A stretch of DNA of 56,004 nucleotides from an uncultured Clostridia bacterium (GCA_944387545.1 CALXFE010000008.1:1-56004); one strand, 5' to 3'; positions 1 through 9,625 are shown, numbered from the stretch's first letter. Notes: generated from the sequence alone by a model not told the origin. Translations and numbers: made by a program.

Positions 1-148
1 TATACTTAGTGCTTTTGTTTTTCTATATTTTTTTAAATTTTTATGTCTATTTTTCCCCAGATTATTTAACTCATATCTATTCATATTTTCACTTTTAGGG
101 AGAAAAATGGAAAGTTTTGGTAGAATGGGGAAATACATATAGAAAAAA

Positions 149-184
149 GCAAAATAACTAGAAATGTTATCTAGTTATTTTTGC
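149..184. terminator. Bidirectional stem-loop terminator
   Basis: An inverted repeat pairs GCAAAATAACTAG with CTAGTTATTTTTGC around a short loop. On the minus strand it follows the LD-carboxypeptidase stop codon and leads into a T-rich run. The preceding bases 1-148 show no supportable gene. Confidence 0.7.
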
Positions 185-221
185 CTTTAATTGTGTAATA
201 TAAATTTGCCAAGCAATTTTA

Positions 222-1145
222 TTATTTTAAGAATTCTTCTGTAATTATTACTTTTCCATTATTGCAATCTATTAAAGTATCAGATCCGACAGGTAAAATA
301 CAATTTGCTATTTCATGTCCAAAATCATTACATTTTATAATTGGAAAATTATATTCTTTTGTGTATTCTAATAATATATCTTCCATTTGTGGATAGATGT
401 CTCCATTTTTTTGTAAATCATAATTATATCCCACAATAATTCCCTTTACTTTATCAAAAACACCATATTGTTTTAAATGTGCAAATCTTCTTTGACATTC
501 ATTTGGAGAACTTCTCAAACTTTCAATTAACAAAATTTTATCTTGCATGTCTGGTAAATACTCTGTTCCTAAAAGATACATCATACTTCCTAAATTTGTT
601 CCTATTAATTTTCCTTGTGCATTTCCGCGTCTGACAACTTTTTTGCTTCCTTTAATAAATTTATTTAATTGTTTATTTATCAATACCCTTTCAATTTCTT
701 CATACTGTGCTTGTATATCGTTCATCGCAAAGCTTACAAAATTCGGTCCATGAAAAGTTATTAGACCTGTCTTTTTATATATCGTTTGTAATAAAACTGT
801 TATATCACTATACCCCATTAAGATTTTTGGGTTTTGTTTAATGACTTCATAATCTAGTAAATCTATAAAGGTATTACAAGTCTCTCCACCTTCTAAACAA
901 ATAATGGCTTTGACTTCTTTATCCATAAACATATTCATAAAATCTTCTGCTTTTTGTTCTCTTGTTCCAGCAGAACCGTAATAATCTTCAAATATATATT
1001 TTCCTCTTTTTATTTTAAATCCTTTATTGATTAAAAATTGTTCTGCTTTATAAAATTGATTTACTCTTTCTTCTCTTTTTGAAATACTATTAGATACCCC
1101 GACAACACCTATGGTATCTCCATAATTTAATTTATTTGCTAACAT
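222..1145 (-). CDS. LD-carboxypeptidase (peptidase S66 / MccF-like)
   Basis: Serine peptidase of family S66, which cleaves L,D-peptide bonds in recycled murein peptides (LdcA) or detoxifies peptide-nucleotides such as microcin C (MccF). The 307-residue length fits the family. The GYSDI motif (about 111-115) supplies the nucleophilic Ser113, the preceding LEGGE stretch is typical, and FGHEIAN near the C terminus carries the expected catalytic His. There is no signal peptide, so it is cytoplasmic. It sits 12 nt downstream of the PHP-phosphatase gene and probably shares its transcript. Sequence alone does not separate the LdcA role from the MccF role. Confidence 0.9.
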   Translation of the reverse strand: MLANKLNYGDTIGVVGVSNSISKREERVNQFYKAEQFLINKGFKIKRGKYIFEDYYGSAGTREQKAEDFMNMFMDKEVKAIICLEGGETCNTFIDLLDYEVIKQNPKILMGYSDITVLLQTIYKKTGLITFHGPNFVSFAMNDIQAQYEEIERVLINKQLNKFIKGSKKVVRRGNAQGKLIGTNLGSMMYLLGTEYLPDMQDKILLIESLRSSPNECQRRFAHLKQYGVFDKVKGIIVGYNYDLQKNGDIYPQMEDILLEYTKEYNFPIIKCNDFGHEIANCILPVGSDTLIDCNNGKVIITEEFLK

Positions 1146-1157
1146 ATTTTATTTCCT

Positions 1158-2000
1158 TTACTTTAAATCTATAAAATTTAATCGTTTTATTATATCTTTT
1201 CCTATGACTTCATTTGCCAATTCCACCAATTCATTAAATACTAGAATTTGTCCTCTATGATGGGCATCTATACCATATAAAACATGGATATCATATTGTG
1301 ATGCAATTTTCCAAAATTCTTTACATGGATATGCTACCTTATCTAAATTCTTTCTTTGCTCTTCTATTGGTTTAGAATTTAATTTTGTATTTTCATAGTA
1401 TGTATATTTGAATATATGATTTAAATTTATCTCTAAAGGCACGCCGTATGTTTCCGCTGCTTTACAAATATGATGTGCTACTTTTGCTTCTATTTCTCCA
1501 AATTCTTTTCTTTTTAACATATAAAAGTCTGGATGTGCAATAATATCTGGAAGATTAAGTTTCATTGCTTGTTCAATATATTCAGCATATCTTAATAATT
1601 CCTTATCTGAAAATTCATCTTTTCCATGTATTTTTAGTTTTTGATTATCATCATACACAAAATGTTGCCCTAAAATAAGTTTATCAGTTTCTTCTTTTAA
1701 TTCTTTTAAATTTTGTTCTTCTCCTGGTAAATATTCTATTTCATAGCCACTTTGAATTTCAATTTGTCCAGCATATTTTTCTTTTAAAGCTTGTATGGTT
1801 TCCAAATATTCTTTCCTTTGGCTATATTTCATTCGCATATTGTTTCTTTTATCTATTTCATTTTTTTCTGGACAATGGTCTGTAAACGCCATTCTTTTAA
1901 ATCCCATCTTGATATAGTCTTGTATATAATCCTCATCCTTCATATCTAAATCAGCATGTCCACATCTATAAGTGTGTGAATGGTAATTAAATTCTTGCAT
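1158..2000 (-). CDS. PHP-domain histidinol-phosphatase family protein (HisJ/HisK-like)
   Basis: Metal-dependent phosphoesterase of the PHP superfamily, similar to HisJ/HisK histidinol-phosphate phosphatases. The N terminus has the metal-binding HSH motif (H7, H9), H15 and TDHCPE (D41, H42). Further His residues occur in GQHFVYDD, IAHPDF and GIDAHHRG, as expected for a trinuclear metal site. Length is 280 aa. No other histidine-biosynthesis genes are nearby, so the physiological substrate is uncertain. It is preceded by an AGGAGG site and an extended -10 promoter, and it is the first gene of a two-gene unit with the LD-carboxypeptidase. Confidence 0.85.
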   Translation of the reverse strand: MQEFNYHSHTYRCGHADLDMKDEDYIQDYIKMGFKRMAFTDHCPEKNEIDKRNNMRMKYSQRKEYLETIQALKEKYAGQIEIQSGYEIEYLPGEEQNLKELKEETDKLILGQHFVYDDNQKLKIHGKDEFSDKELLRYAEYIEQAMKLNLPDIIAHPDFYMLKRKEFGEIEAKVAHHICKAAETYGVPLEINLNHIFKYTYYENTKLNSKPIEEQRKNLDKVAYPCKEFWKIASQYDIHVLYGIDAHHRGQILVFNELVELANEVIGKDIIKRLNFIDLK

Positions 2001-2035
2001 TATTTTTCCTCCTTTAATTTATATTATTTCTAATT

Positions 2036-2044
2036 ATTATATCA
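2036..2044 (-). promoter_or_regulatory. Extended -10 promoter for the PHP phosphatase unit
   Basis: The minus strand reads TGATATAAT about 35 nt upstream of the start codon: a consensus TATAAT preceded by TGn. There is no convincing -35 box, which is common with extended -10 promoters. Confidence 0.55.
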
Positions 2045-2060
2045 TATTTTTCACTTTTTC

Positions 2061-2294
2061 CTAGCATTTAGATTTATTTTTTAATTTTAATATTCTACCC
2101 TTACATGCTTTAATAGATTGTTTCAATTCAGAAATTTGCGTTTGGTATAATTCTTTTAATGCTATTATTTCTTTTTCTGATAAATCTTCTTCTTTAATTT
2201 GTTTGTTTCTAATTAAATATTGTAAGTCTTCTAATGTTTTGTTTGGCTTATTAACTAATTTTATATCATCTAAAAAATCACTCTTTTTTGTCAT
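2061..2294 (-). CDS. Small hypothetical protein, 77 aa, coiled-coil
   Basis: Not recognised. It is a highly charged, Lys/Glu-rich protein with a predicted helical C-terminal half (heptad-like LKELYQTQISELKQSI) and one or two Cys (KACKGR and the C-terminal Cys). There is no membrane segment or signal. It begins 8 nt after the stop of the 544-aa gene upstream, with a GTAGGTGA ribosome-binding site inside the end of that gene, so the two are almost certainly co-transcribed and perhaps work together. Confidence 0.6.
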   Translation of the reverse strand: MTKKSDFLDDIKLVNKPNKTLEDLQYLIRNKQIKEEDLSEKEIIALKELYQTQISELKQSIKACKGRILKLKNKSKC

Positions 2295-2302
2295 TTTATC
2301 AC

Positions 2303-3937
2303 CTACTCCTCGCCAATTGATGTTCCATGATGATCTTCTATTTCGTTAGTATCTCCATACATAGCTGCATATCTTTCTTCCAATTTTTCAGATTTTTTCA
2401 TTATATCTTCTAATCTAGCTTTTTCTGCATCTAATTCTTCTAATGTTGTTTCTTTTCCATATATTTGTACTAAATATTCCTCTAATGCTTTTAAAAGTGG
2501 TAATTTATGTTCTGTTTCGAGTACAGGTATCCCTGCATCATCACCATACCTTTTCATACTTTTTAAGTTATGAATTTTCTGTTCAACAGATTGTTTGTCT
2601 CCATAATATACTTTTGCCTTTGCCTCCCAATTTGATTCACAAATTACAATACCATCTTCAATTTTTAATACTGGTTCTTCTCTATTGATGATATATTTAT
2701 ATAATGTATCATTTTTCTTAATGTAATCAAATTTTTTGGCAAATTGTCCTAAAATATTCCTTTCAAAATTTCTTAAAAATTCCTCATCACCTAACTTTTC
2801 ATAATCATTAGCAAAATATTCTTTTAATACTTGAAAAATCTTTTCACTTGTTACATCTCGTGAAAAATATACATCTCTTATCAAGTCTGTATAGCCTTGT
2901 GCAAATGCACTAACCGTCTTCTCGTCTTGTTCTGATAGCATTTCTGATTTTAACGTTGCTTTTTGTTTTTCATCTTTTCTTTTCATCGCCTGTTCATATT
3001 CGTAAATTGCATCTTTTTCTTGATACCATCTCTCTAGGTCTTCTGGGTTATCTGCATGTTCGATAATTCTTTTTCTTATCCATTGTTCTTTATCTATAAG
3101 TTCCTCATTTTTACTGTCCAGTTTCGTTAAATTCAAACCTCCCATATATCTTATGGCTTTATGGTAATTTGTCTCCGGTGAATTTACATATTGATAATAT
3201 TGTGTTCTTTTTTTCATTATTTCATTGATGATTCTTTCTTTTTCCTTTTGTTTTTCTTCTTCTAATAATGATGATTGCATCATTTCATCTATTTTATTAG
3301 AATAGGTATAATATAAATCATCTAATTCTTTTTTTAGCGGTTCTATTTCTTTAGCATCTTCCTGTTTGGCTTTTCTCAAATAGTTTCTTCGTCTTTCATA
3401 TAAGTTTAATCTTTCTTTATATTCTTCCTGTATGTCTTCCATATCTTTTTCAGGAATTCTAGATATTTGTTTACTTATTTCTCGATTAAGTTCTGCTAAT
3501 TTTTGTTGTTTATATTCTTGAGTCATATATACATATTTCCACCCTTGTTCTCGTGAAAATGCCTTAACAAATTCTCCCCTTCTTATAACAAACTCCATTT
3601 TAGGCGGAAAAGTAAATGAGGCCTCTGCTCCCATTTTTAAATTGTTATAATCTGGTCCAAAATCCATGCTATGAATTGCGCGCACTAATTCAGGTGATGG
3701 ATTATAATCTGTTTTTAATCCTCTTGGCCCAAATCCACTATCACCATAATGATTACCATTTTTTAGTTCATAATCTATTGTTTCACTTATACTTGTTGTG
3801 AATTTTTCCTCATTTTCTTTGCTCAAATTTGGATGTCTTTTTCTTACAAATCCCAACAAATATTCAAGTATGGCTTGTTTTATATTTTCATCAACTTTCC
3901 ACTCTTTTTCTTCAGAGGCTCTATCTTTATTCTCCAT
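2303..3937 (-). CDS. Hypothetical coiled-coil protein, about 544 aa
   Basis: Not recognised. It is a soluble, strongly charged protein without a signal peptide or membrane segment. The N-terminal ~130 residues look globular (GFGPRGLKTDYNPSP; SFTFPPKMEFVIRRGEF). Residues about 140-340 are rich in Lys/Glu/Gln and probably form coiled coils. The C-terminal part ends in a further helical, acidic tail. The start at 3937 (second Met) is preferred over 3943 because AAGGAGGG ends six bases upstream of it. It forms a tight pair with the 77-aa gene downstream. Nothing in the sequence gives an enzymatic motif. Confidence 0.6.
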   Translation of the reverse strand: MENKDRASEEKEWKVDENIKQAILEYLLGFVRKRHPNLSKENEEKFTTSISETIDYELKNGNHYGDSGFGPRGLKTDYNPSPELVRAIHSMDFGPDYNNLKMGAEASFTFPPKMEFVIRRGEFVKAFSREQGWKYVYMTQEYKQQKLAELNREISKQISRIPEKDMEDIQEEYKERLNLYERRRNYLRKAKQEDAKEIEPLKKELDDLYYTYSNKIDEMMQSSLLEEEKQKEKERIINEIMKKRTQYYQYVNSPETNYHKAIRYMGGLNLTKLDSKNEELIDKEQWIRKRIIEHADNPEDLERWYQEKDAIYEYEQAMKRKDEKQKATLKSEMLSEQDEKTVSAFAQGYTDLIRDVYFSRDVTSEKIFQVLKEYFANDYEKLGDEEFLRNFERNILGQFAKKFDYIKKNDTLYKYIINREEPVLKIEDGIVICESNWEAKAKVYYGDKQSVEQKIHNLKSMKRYGDDAGIPVLETEHKLPLLKALEEYLVQIYGKETTLEELDAEKARLEDIMKKSEKLEERYAAMYGDTNEIEDHHGTSIGEE

Positions 3938-4011
3938 ATACATCCCTCCTTACAATATTAAATATAGATAAGTTTCTTTCACACGATTTAATAACAAATA
4001 TACTTTTACCT

Positions 4012-4569
4012 TTAATCTTTTATCTCATATGTTCTAATTTCACAATTCTGCAAATCCAAATCTTCTAATATTCCTTTATCATTAGCACCATTAAAATATC
4101 CACTAATGGCCCTTGTGACACCTCCATGTGTGACAAGCAAAATATTTTTATCTGCATATTCTTCTTTCAATTCATTTAACAGTCCCCACACTCTATCACA
4201 TAACCCTCGTATCGTTTCTACACCTTTATATTCCTTATTTAGGCTATAATTATCTAATATCTCTGAATCTAATATTTCATCATGGATTTCTTTTCGTATT
4301 TTTCCTTCAAAATCTCCAAACCCTCTTTCTTCTAGCGCTTTATCAAACATAATGGGTACTTTTCTAGTTTCATTTATAATTTCTGCTGTTTTTCTAGCTC
4401 TTTTTAAAGGAGATGCTACAATCATATCAATTGGATAATTTTCTAGAAATTTCCTTGCTTCTTTTGCTTGTTCAATTCCTTTTTCATTTAGTTCAATATC
4501 TGTTTTTCCTTGTATTTTTCCTTTTTTGTTCCAATCAGTTTGTCCATGTCTCATAATATAAAGTTTCAT
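4012..4569 (-). CDS. Histidine phosphatase family protein (phosphoglycerate mutase-like)
   Basis: Branch-2-like histidine phosphatase. The N-terminal RHGQTDWN motif contains the phospho-acceptor His8 and Arg7, with SPLKRARKTAEI (second conserved Arg) and VTHGG near residue 145 supplying the second catalytic His. The length of 185 aa is normal for GpmB/CobC/PhoE-type enzymes, whose substrates range from phosphosugars to alpha-ribazole phosphate. No cobalamin genes are close, so the substrate cannot be assigned. A GGGAGG ribosome-binding site precedes the ATG. Confidence 0.88.
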   Translation of the reverse strand: MKLYIMRHGQTDWNKKGKIQGKTDIELNEKGIEQAKEARKFLENYPIDMIVASPLKRARKTAEIINETRKVPIMFDKALEERGFGDFEGKIRKEIHDEILDSEILDNYSLNKEYKGVETIRGLCDRVWGLLNELKEEYADKNILLVTHGGVTRAISGYFNGANDKGILEDLDLQNCEIRTYEIKD

Positions 4570-4620
4570 ACAAAATTCCTCCCTTATAGATTTTATTCCT
4601 GCTAAAGTATTTTTCTTCTT

Positions 4621-5913
4621 TCATTCTAATTCTATATCTTTTTTATCATATGCTTCTGGTTTTAATCCAACCCTTGTTCTCATATAATCCAATCCTAATA
4701 CGAATAATGCTAAAAAAGTCAATCCAATAAACATAGTTGCAAATCTAATATTGGTTGCATCTAATAACATCCCCGCCAAAAATACGGCAATTGCTTCTAT
4801 GATATTTGTGGTAAACTCTGTGGCAAAAGAAATTCTTGATCTTGTTTTTGGTGTTGAAAAGTTCTTAGAATACCTCTCTGATAATACATAATAATTTGAC
4901 ATGGTAATATTTCGTACAGAAAGTAAAATTAATATAATTGGTAATATATTGTTCCATCTGGTAATCAACAGCATTCCTATCATAATGACACTGATAACAG
5001 AGCTTAAAGATAGAAAAGCAAATGTTTTATTTCTAAATTTCTTATGTATCTTATCTTGAAATGTTGTTGCAATTCCTCCTATAAAAGTAAATATGGCAAT
5101 TATCATAGAAAATACTTCTGGTTTTACTTCTAGTTCTGTCAGTATATTTCCTCTATATGTTCCGGTTATGGTAATGAATGCATTAAATATTCCCATAAAA
5201 ATTAGTAATGCTCTTAGCCTTTTAGATGTCATGATATTTTTTATAGATACTTTAAAATCTTCTTTATATTCTTTTATTTTATTTGAAATTTCATTTTCTT
5301 CTAATTGATTCATATAAATATCCTGAAATCTGGTTGAAATGATAGTTGCTATAATTGTAAATATTAAACATATAATCATTGGTATATATCCATTGATAAC
5401 AAACAAATAACCAGCTGTTAAGGATGCTATGCCGTCTAATATATAATATCCTGTTGCACCTTTTCCATTGATTTTGGGATATAATCCTTCTCCACCTTTT
5501 GTAGCTGTTGAATCATATAATATGTTTGTTGCCTGTATTCCTCTTAAACTATATCCAAAGGCATATACAATATTGGCTATAAAAATGCCTATCATTCCTG
5601 GTAGCAGAATCAATAAAAGGATATATATAACCATTATAATATTTCCTATAACCAGACTTTTTTTCCTTCCTAAAAAATCTGCACATATTGCTGCTGGTAA
5701 TTGCATAATGATAATAAATAATGGAAAAAATGCATCTAACTTTAGGATTTCTCCTGCTGAAATTCCCTTTACCATTGTATAAAATAGATATTGTGTAGAA
5801 TAGAAAAACAATAAGTCCCAAGAAAACATTTTATATATGGGAAATAATTTTGCATTTTTTCTTTTCGCCTTTGTTTCTTCTTTCTTTGTTTTATATTTCG
5901 CAATTGCCTTCAT
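4621..5913 (-). CDS. MFS transporter
   Basis: Integral membrane protein with about 12 hydrophobic segments and the major-facilitator signature ADFLGRKKSLVIGN between TM2 and TM3. Substrate unknown; drug efflux is plausible because the upstream neighbour is a MATE pump. The start is set at 5913 (MKAIAKY, 430 aa) because AGAAGGAGA lies just upstream. A longer reading up to 6009 would run in another frame through the end of the MATE gene and lacks a ribosome-binding site. The start lies 23 nt inside the MATE gene, which suggests translational coupling. Confidence 0.85.
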   Translation of the reverse strand: MKAIAKYKTKKEETKAKRKNAKLFPIYKMFSWDLLFFYSTQYLFYTMVKGISAGEILKLDAFFPLFIIIMQLPAAICADFLGRKKSLVIGNIIMVIYILLLILLPGMIGIFIANIVYAFGYSLRGIQATNILYDSTATKGGEGLYPKINGKGATGYYILDGIASLTAGYLFVINGYIPMIICLIFTIIATIISTRFQDIYMNQLEENEISNKIKEYKEDFKVSIKNIMTSKRLRALLIFMGIFNAFITITGTYRGNILTELEVKPEVFSMIIAIFTFIGGIATTFQDKIHKKFRNKTFAFLSLSSVISVIMIGMLLITRWNNILPIILILLSVRNITMSNYYVLSERYSKNFSTPKTRSRISFATEFTTNIIEAIAVFLAGMLLDATNIRFATMFIGLTFLALFVLGLDYMRTRVGLKPEAYDKKDIELE

Positions 5914-7177
5914 TTGTTTCTCCTTCTTGATATTTTTCTTTCTTTTGTAGTTGAATTTTAGACATATATTTTTGTACAAGGCTATATACCAGATAAGATA
6001 ACCATACACCGATGATTCCTAATGGTGTATATGCCAAGATAATCGCAATTATTATTTTAATCAGTGAGCTAACAAAATTTCTTTGTGCTAAAAACTTAAA
6101 ATCTCGTATTCCTCTAATGATTGAAAAATAGTATGTAGCCGTTATATTTACATAAGTTGCTATTAATAAAATTGGCAATACTGTATAATATATCATTTGT
6201 AATTCTGGTGTTCTTAAGGATATGTACATAACCACTAGGGCTATTCCCAAAACAACAATTGGTATAATAATCGATACTTTGGTAATAACTTTTTTAGCAA
6301 TTTGCTTTACTTGTTGCATATACTCTTTTTGTTTCTTTCCTGATGCTACTCCAATACTAATAGTAATGCCATCTCCAAATCCTTGTATAAAGGCTTCTTC
6401 GATATCCTTTATTTGAATCAGTATAACATGAACTGCATATTCTAGTTCTCCCATTCTAGAAACCAAAATATTAAATACAAAATTATCTACTCTTGTAACA
6501 ATTCTTTCTACAAAATTCCATTTAAACAAATTAAAAATATTTTTTATGATTGGCATATTGAATTTATATTGTATTGTTGAATTTGCTTTGATCAATAAGT
6601 ATATTGCTAATATCGTATCTATTACAATCGTTACAAAGGCAACACCTTCTATTCCATATCCTAGTTTTACAACAAGAATGTCTAAAATAAGATTACAGAT
6701 AACTGCTAAAATTCTTAGCACCAATATATTTCCTTGTTTTCCTAATGTTCTTTGTTGTCCAGATAAAACCGTTACAATCGAACTTTGTATAAATCCCATT
6801 AATCTAATGACTAAATATGTATTACATATTGCATCTACATTAAACAAAGTAGGAAATATTGGTTTTATAAATACAATGATTAGGATGGTAATGATAGATA
6901 TGATTATCGTTAAGATTAATGAATTTCCTGATATTAATTTTACTTTATCCTCATTCTTCTCTCCTACTTCTTTTGCAACTAATGCTGTATTAGTAACATT
7001 TATTGTTTGTATACTCATTTGCATCATATTAATAATTACCGACATAGCACCAATCGCACCTAATTCTTTTGTTCCAATAAGTGATACAGCGATTGTATCT
7101 ACTAGTGTCATGAATATATTAATTAGATATTCAAATGCAATGGGTAATGATATTTTTAATTGCTTTTTTTGATTCAT
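5891..7177 (-). CDS. MATE family efflux transporter
   Basis: Polytopic membrane protein of the multidrug and toxin extrusion family, with about 12 transmembrane segments in two halves. The N-terminal part has the family pattern of a bundle that begins SLPIAFEYLINIFMTLVDT, followed by LIGTKELGAIGAMS. These proteins use Na+ or H+ gradients to export cationic compounds. The start at 7177 (428 aa) is preferred because a GGGAAG site lies upstream, whereas 7219 has none. It overlaps the following MFS gene by 23 nt, so the two exporters are probably made together. Confidence 0.85.
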   Translation of the reverse strand: MNQKKQLKISLPIAFEYLINIFMTLVDTIAVSLIGTKELGAIGAMSVIINMMQMSIQTINVTNTALVAKEVGEKNEDKVKLISGNSLILTIIISIITILIIVFIKPIFPTLFNVDAICNTYLVIRLMGFIQSSIVTVLSGQQRTLGKQGNILVLRILAVICNLILDILVVKLGYGIEGVAFVTIVIDTILAIYLLIKANSTIQYKFNMPIIKNIFNLFKWNFVERIVTRVDNFVFNILVSRMGELEYAVHVILIQIKDIEEAFIQGFGDGITISIGVASGKKQKEYMQQVKQIAKKVITKVSIIIPIVVLGIALVVMYISLRTPELQMIYYTVLPILLIATYVNITATYYFSIIRGIRDFKFLAQRNFVSSLIKIIIAIILAYTPLGIIGVWLSYLVYSLVQKYMSKIQLQKKEKYQEGETNEGNCEI

Positions 7178-7330
7178 TTTTTTCTTCCCTTTTTCACGAT
7201 TTTCTTGCTTTTTTATCATACCATAAAGTTTTAAAAAAATAAAGTTTCGACATAAATCTTTTATTTTTTTCTATCTTATGATACAATTTTTTGAGTTTAT
7301 TATTCAATCTATATAAAAACTATATAAAAA

Positions 7331-7373
7331 GAAAAAAGATGTCGCTGGCAAATTGCCTTTGACATCTTTTTTC
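7331..7373. terminator. Bidirectional stem-loop terminator
   Basis: GAAAAAAGATGTC pairs with GACATCTTTTTTC, with an inner GGCAA/TTGCC stem. It ends transcription of the 145-aa gene on the minus strand. Confidence 0.8.
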
Positions 7374-7392
7374 TTTTGACAGAATTTATTTC

Positions 7393-7830
7393 TCACATTG
7401 TAAGATACGCTTGATAGGCATTTGCCAGCAGAAGAGCATCATTTTCAGGTGATTGTCTTTTTCCCTCTTCTATAAGCGTTTCTAAGATATCCTTCATGTC
7501 TTTAGTCTTGAGTTTCGATTTTTTAATGGCATCTTCAAAAGAGATATCCCCTTTAAGAACGACTTCTTGCATAGTACTTTTAATCGTTGTAATCGTTATC
7601 AAATCCTCTACCTTTTCTTGCAAAGTATCTAATTGTAAATATTCTTCAGGAATGCCAGATATCCTTTCAAGTGGCTCTATAACAGATGTTTGGATCTTAT
7701 TTTTCATTGTTACAGAAAATGCCAATTTTCTGGCTCTAGTTCTTATACTTGGATACCGTTTTTCTACCTCCTCTAAATTTATAAATTTATTAAGTTGTTT
7801 TTTTTCTTCTTTGATATCAATAAATCCCAT
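7393..7830 (-). CDS. Hypothetical protein, 145 aa
   Basis: Not recognised. It is a soluble, all-helical-looking, Lys/Glu-rich protein. Residues about 20-45 (EKRYPSIRTRARKLAFSVTM) are basic, and the C-terminal half is acidic. Its DNA is visibly less AT-rich than neighbouring genes, with codons such as AAG, ATC and CTG used more often, which may reflect transfer or higher expression. It has its own strong promoter (7873-7902), an AGGTAG-type ribosome-binding site and a terminator, so it is a monocistronic unit. Confidence 0.65.
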   Translation of the reverse strand: MGFIDIKEEKKQLNKFINLEEVEKRYPSIRTRARKLAFSVTMKNKIQTSVIEPLERISGIPEEYLQLDTLQEKVEDLITITTIKSTMQEVVLKGDISFEDAIKKSKLKTKDMKDILETLIEEGKRQSPENDALLLANAYQAYLTM

Positions 7831-7872
7831 CTTTCTACCTCCAGTTGTAAATTTTTACTTTGTTTTATAAAT

Positions 7873-7902
7873 ATTGTAACACTTTTTTATGCATTATGTC
7901 AA
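7873..7902 (-). promoter_or_regulatory. Strong sigma-A-type promoter for the 145-aa gene
   Basis: On the minus strand a consensus TTGACA (7897-7902) is separated by 18 nt from TACAAT (7873-7878), which is preceded by the extended motif TGT. The -35 box abuts the stop codon of the ZIP gene. Confidence 0.8.
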
Positions 7903-7903
7903 T

Positions 7904-8686
7904 TCACCCCAATGCTACATCTAATATCATCATAATCACAAAACCAATCGCTACACCAATTGTTCCAATATTAGAATGCGCTCCTTCTTGTGATTCAGGA
8001 ATCAATTCTTCTACAACAACATATATCATAGCACCTGCTGCAAATGCCAATAAATATGGCAATATCGGAACAATGGCATTTGTTAGTAATATGGTTATAA
8101 TAGCTGCAATTGGTTCTACAATTCCAGATAGTGTTCCATAAATAAATGCCTTTGTTTTAGACATTCCTTGACTTTTAAGTGGCATAGAAATAATAGCACC
8201 TTCTGGAAAATTTTGAATAGCCAATCCAATGGCCAAACTAATTGTTCCTGCTAAGCTAATCCCTGCATTTCCTATCATAGCACCTGCTAATGTTACGCCC
8301 ATTGCCATACCTTCTGGAATATTATGGAGTGTTACAGCAAAAACAAGCATAGTAGATTCTTTTATTTTTGCTTTGATACCTTCTGGTTTATCTGTATGTA
8401 AATGTAAATGTGGTATCACACTATCTAAGATTAATAAAAAAGCAATTCCTAATAGAAATCCAATGCATGCTGGTAACCATGAAATTTCGTGTTGCTCAGT
8501 TGCCATTTGCATTGATGGCATTAATAAAGACCAAACAGAAGCTGCCATCATAACACCTGCTGCAAATCCAATTAATAATTTTTCTACGGTTTTATGAATA
8601 GCTTTTTTCATAAAAAATACCATTGCTGAACCTAAAACTGTTCCCAAAAATGGGATAACTAATACAGCTATTATATTTTCATTCAT
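7904..8686 (-). CDS. ZIP family divalent metal transporter
   Basis: Membrane importer of Zn2+ and other divalent metals (ZupT/GufA branch), 260 aa with about eight transmembrane segments. The two family metal-site motifs are present: HNIPEG at about 121-126 in TM4 and QNFPEG at about 158-163 in TM5. A His-rich cytoplasmic loop HLHLH lies at about 93-97. It is probably transcribed with or just after the AIM24 gene. No metal-regulator site is evident. Confidence 0.9.
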   Translation of the reverse strand: MNENIIAVLVIPFLGTVLGSAMVFFMKKAIHKTVEKLLIGFAAGVMMAASVWSLLMPSMQMATEQHEISWLPACIGFLLGIAFLLILDSVIPHLHLHTDKPEGIKAKIKESTMLVFAVTLHNIPEGMAMGVTLAGAMIGNAGISLAGTISLAIGLAIQNFPEGAIISMPLKSQGMSKTKAFIYGTLSGIVEPIAAIITILLTNAIVPILPYLLAFAAGAMIYVVVEELIPESQEGAHSNIGTIGVAIGFVIMMILDVALG

Positions 8687-8760
8687 ATCTTTCTTCCCTC
8701 TCTTTTATAAAAATTCAAATAATATCCATGAATTGATATTATTATTCTTACAAATATCTT

Positions 8761-9561
8761 TTATTTCTTAGATTTATATGTCAAAATATTATTTGTCGCT
8801 TCTGGTCTTACTGGTGACATTAAGATTTTCCCTGTTCCTCTATAGACATTTACAAATCCTTCTCCTGCAACAGCTGAACCTAATAAACTTCTTGTGGATT
8901 TTTCTACCGTAAAGTTTAACGAATCAGACCAAGCAATTGCCATATTTCCATCGATTTTGATTTGGTCGTTTTGTAATTCTACCTCGATTAATTCTTCTCT
9001 TGGAACAGGACTTTCTAAAACAGCAATTCCTTGTCCTGATAATTTTAAATTAAATAATCCTTCTCCACCTAATACAGCAGAAGATAAATTAGTCCTCATA
9101 ACGACATTCGTATTTAAACTTGCCTCACATGCTAAAAACAATCCATCTTCTAATACGATACTACCATTCCAATTGCCAACATCTTCTAATAAAATATAAT
9201 TATAGGTGGGTTCTAATGCTAACAATCCTGTACCATGATATTTTGGTTTTACAGTTGATTCACTTGTTACACTTCCTTTTATCGCTTTCCCTATAAAATC
9301 TCCAACCCCTTTTACATTTGTTTTAGATTCTATATTTCCAGCCATCCATTGCATCGCCCCAGCACTCGTTACATATTCATCTCCTTGTAGTTGAATGACG
9401 ACTTGCCTTCTTCTTACGTTCATTTTCGCTGCAAAATATTCAGACATTGCTGTCACTTTATTTACACTAACATCCCTTTGAAATTCTACAACTGAAATAT
9501 TTCCCTTTCTTTCTATAATTTTCACATCATCATTATCAAATAAATTTTTTACAGAAATCAT
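8761..9561 (-). CDS. AIM24 family protein
   Basis: Member of the AIM24/DUF124 family of about 260 residues: beta-rich proteins related to tubby-like folds, of unclear bacterial function. Recognisable features are the paired Gly-rich repeats GGEGLFNLKLSGQG and AGEGFVNVYRGTGKI that flank each pseudo-repeat, and QLQGDEYVTSAGAMQWM near the N terminus. It has no signal peptide. It is divergent from mgtA, with a well-formed promoter in the shared intergenic region. Confidence 0.85.
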   Translation of the reverse strand: MISVKNLFDNDDVKIIERKGNISVVEFQRDVSVNKVTAMSEYFAAKMNVRRRQVVIQLQGDEYVTSAGAMQWMAGNIESKTNVKGVGDFIGKAIKGSVTSESTVKPKYHGTGLLALEPTYNYILLEDVGNWNGSIVLEDGLFLACEASLNTNVVMRTNLSSAVLGGEGLFNLKLSGQGIAVLESPVPREELIEVELQNDQIKIDGNMAIAWSDSLNFTVEKSTRSLLGSAVAGEGFVNVYRGTGKILMSPVRPEATNNILTYKSKK

Positions 9562-9595
9562 ATTTTAATTCCCTCCTCTTATTTTTTTCAAACTC

Positions 9596-9625
9596 ATTAT
9601 ATATAAAACATTTATGTTTTTACAA
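9596..9625 (-). promoter_or_regulatory. Promoter for the AIM24 gene
   Basis: On the minus strand TTGTAA (9620-9625) and TATAAT (9596-9601) are 18 nt apart. The spacer contains the palindrome AAACATAAATGTTT, a possible operator. Confidence 0.65.

Noticed and set aside
6546..7172. Long open frame antisense to the MATE gene
   Set aside because: A shadow of a hydrophobic gene in AT-rich DNA; the sense frame has clear MATE features.
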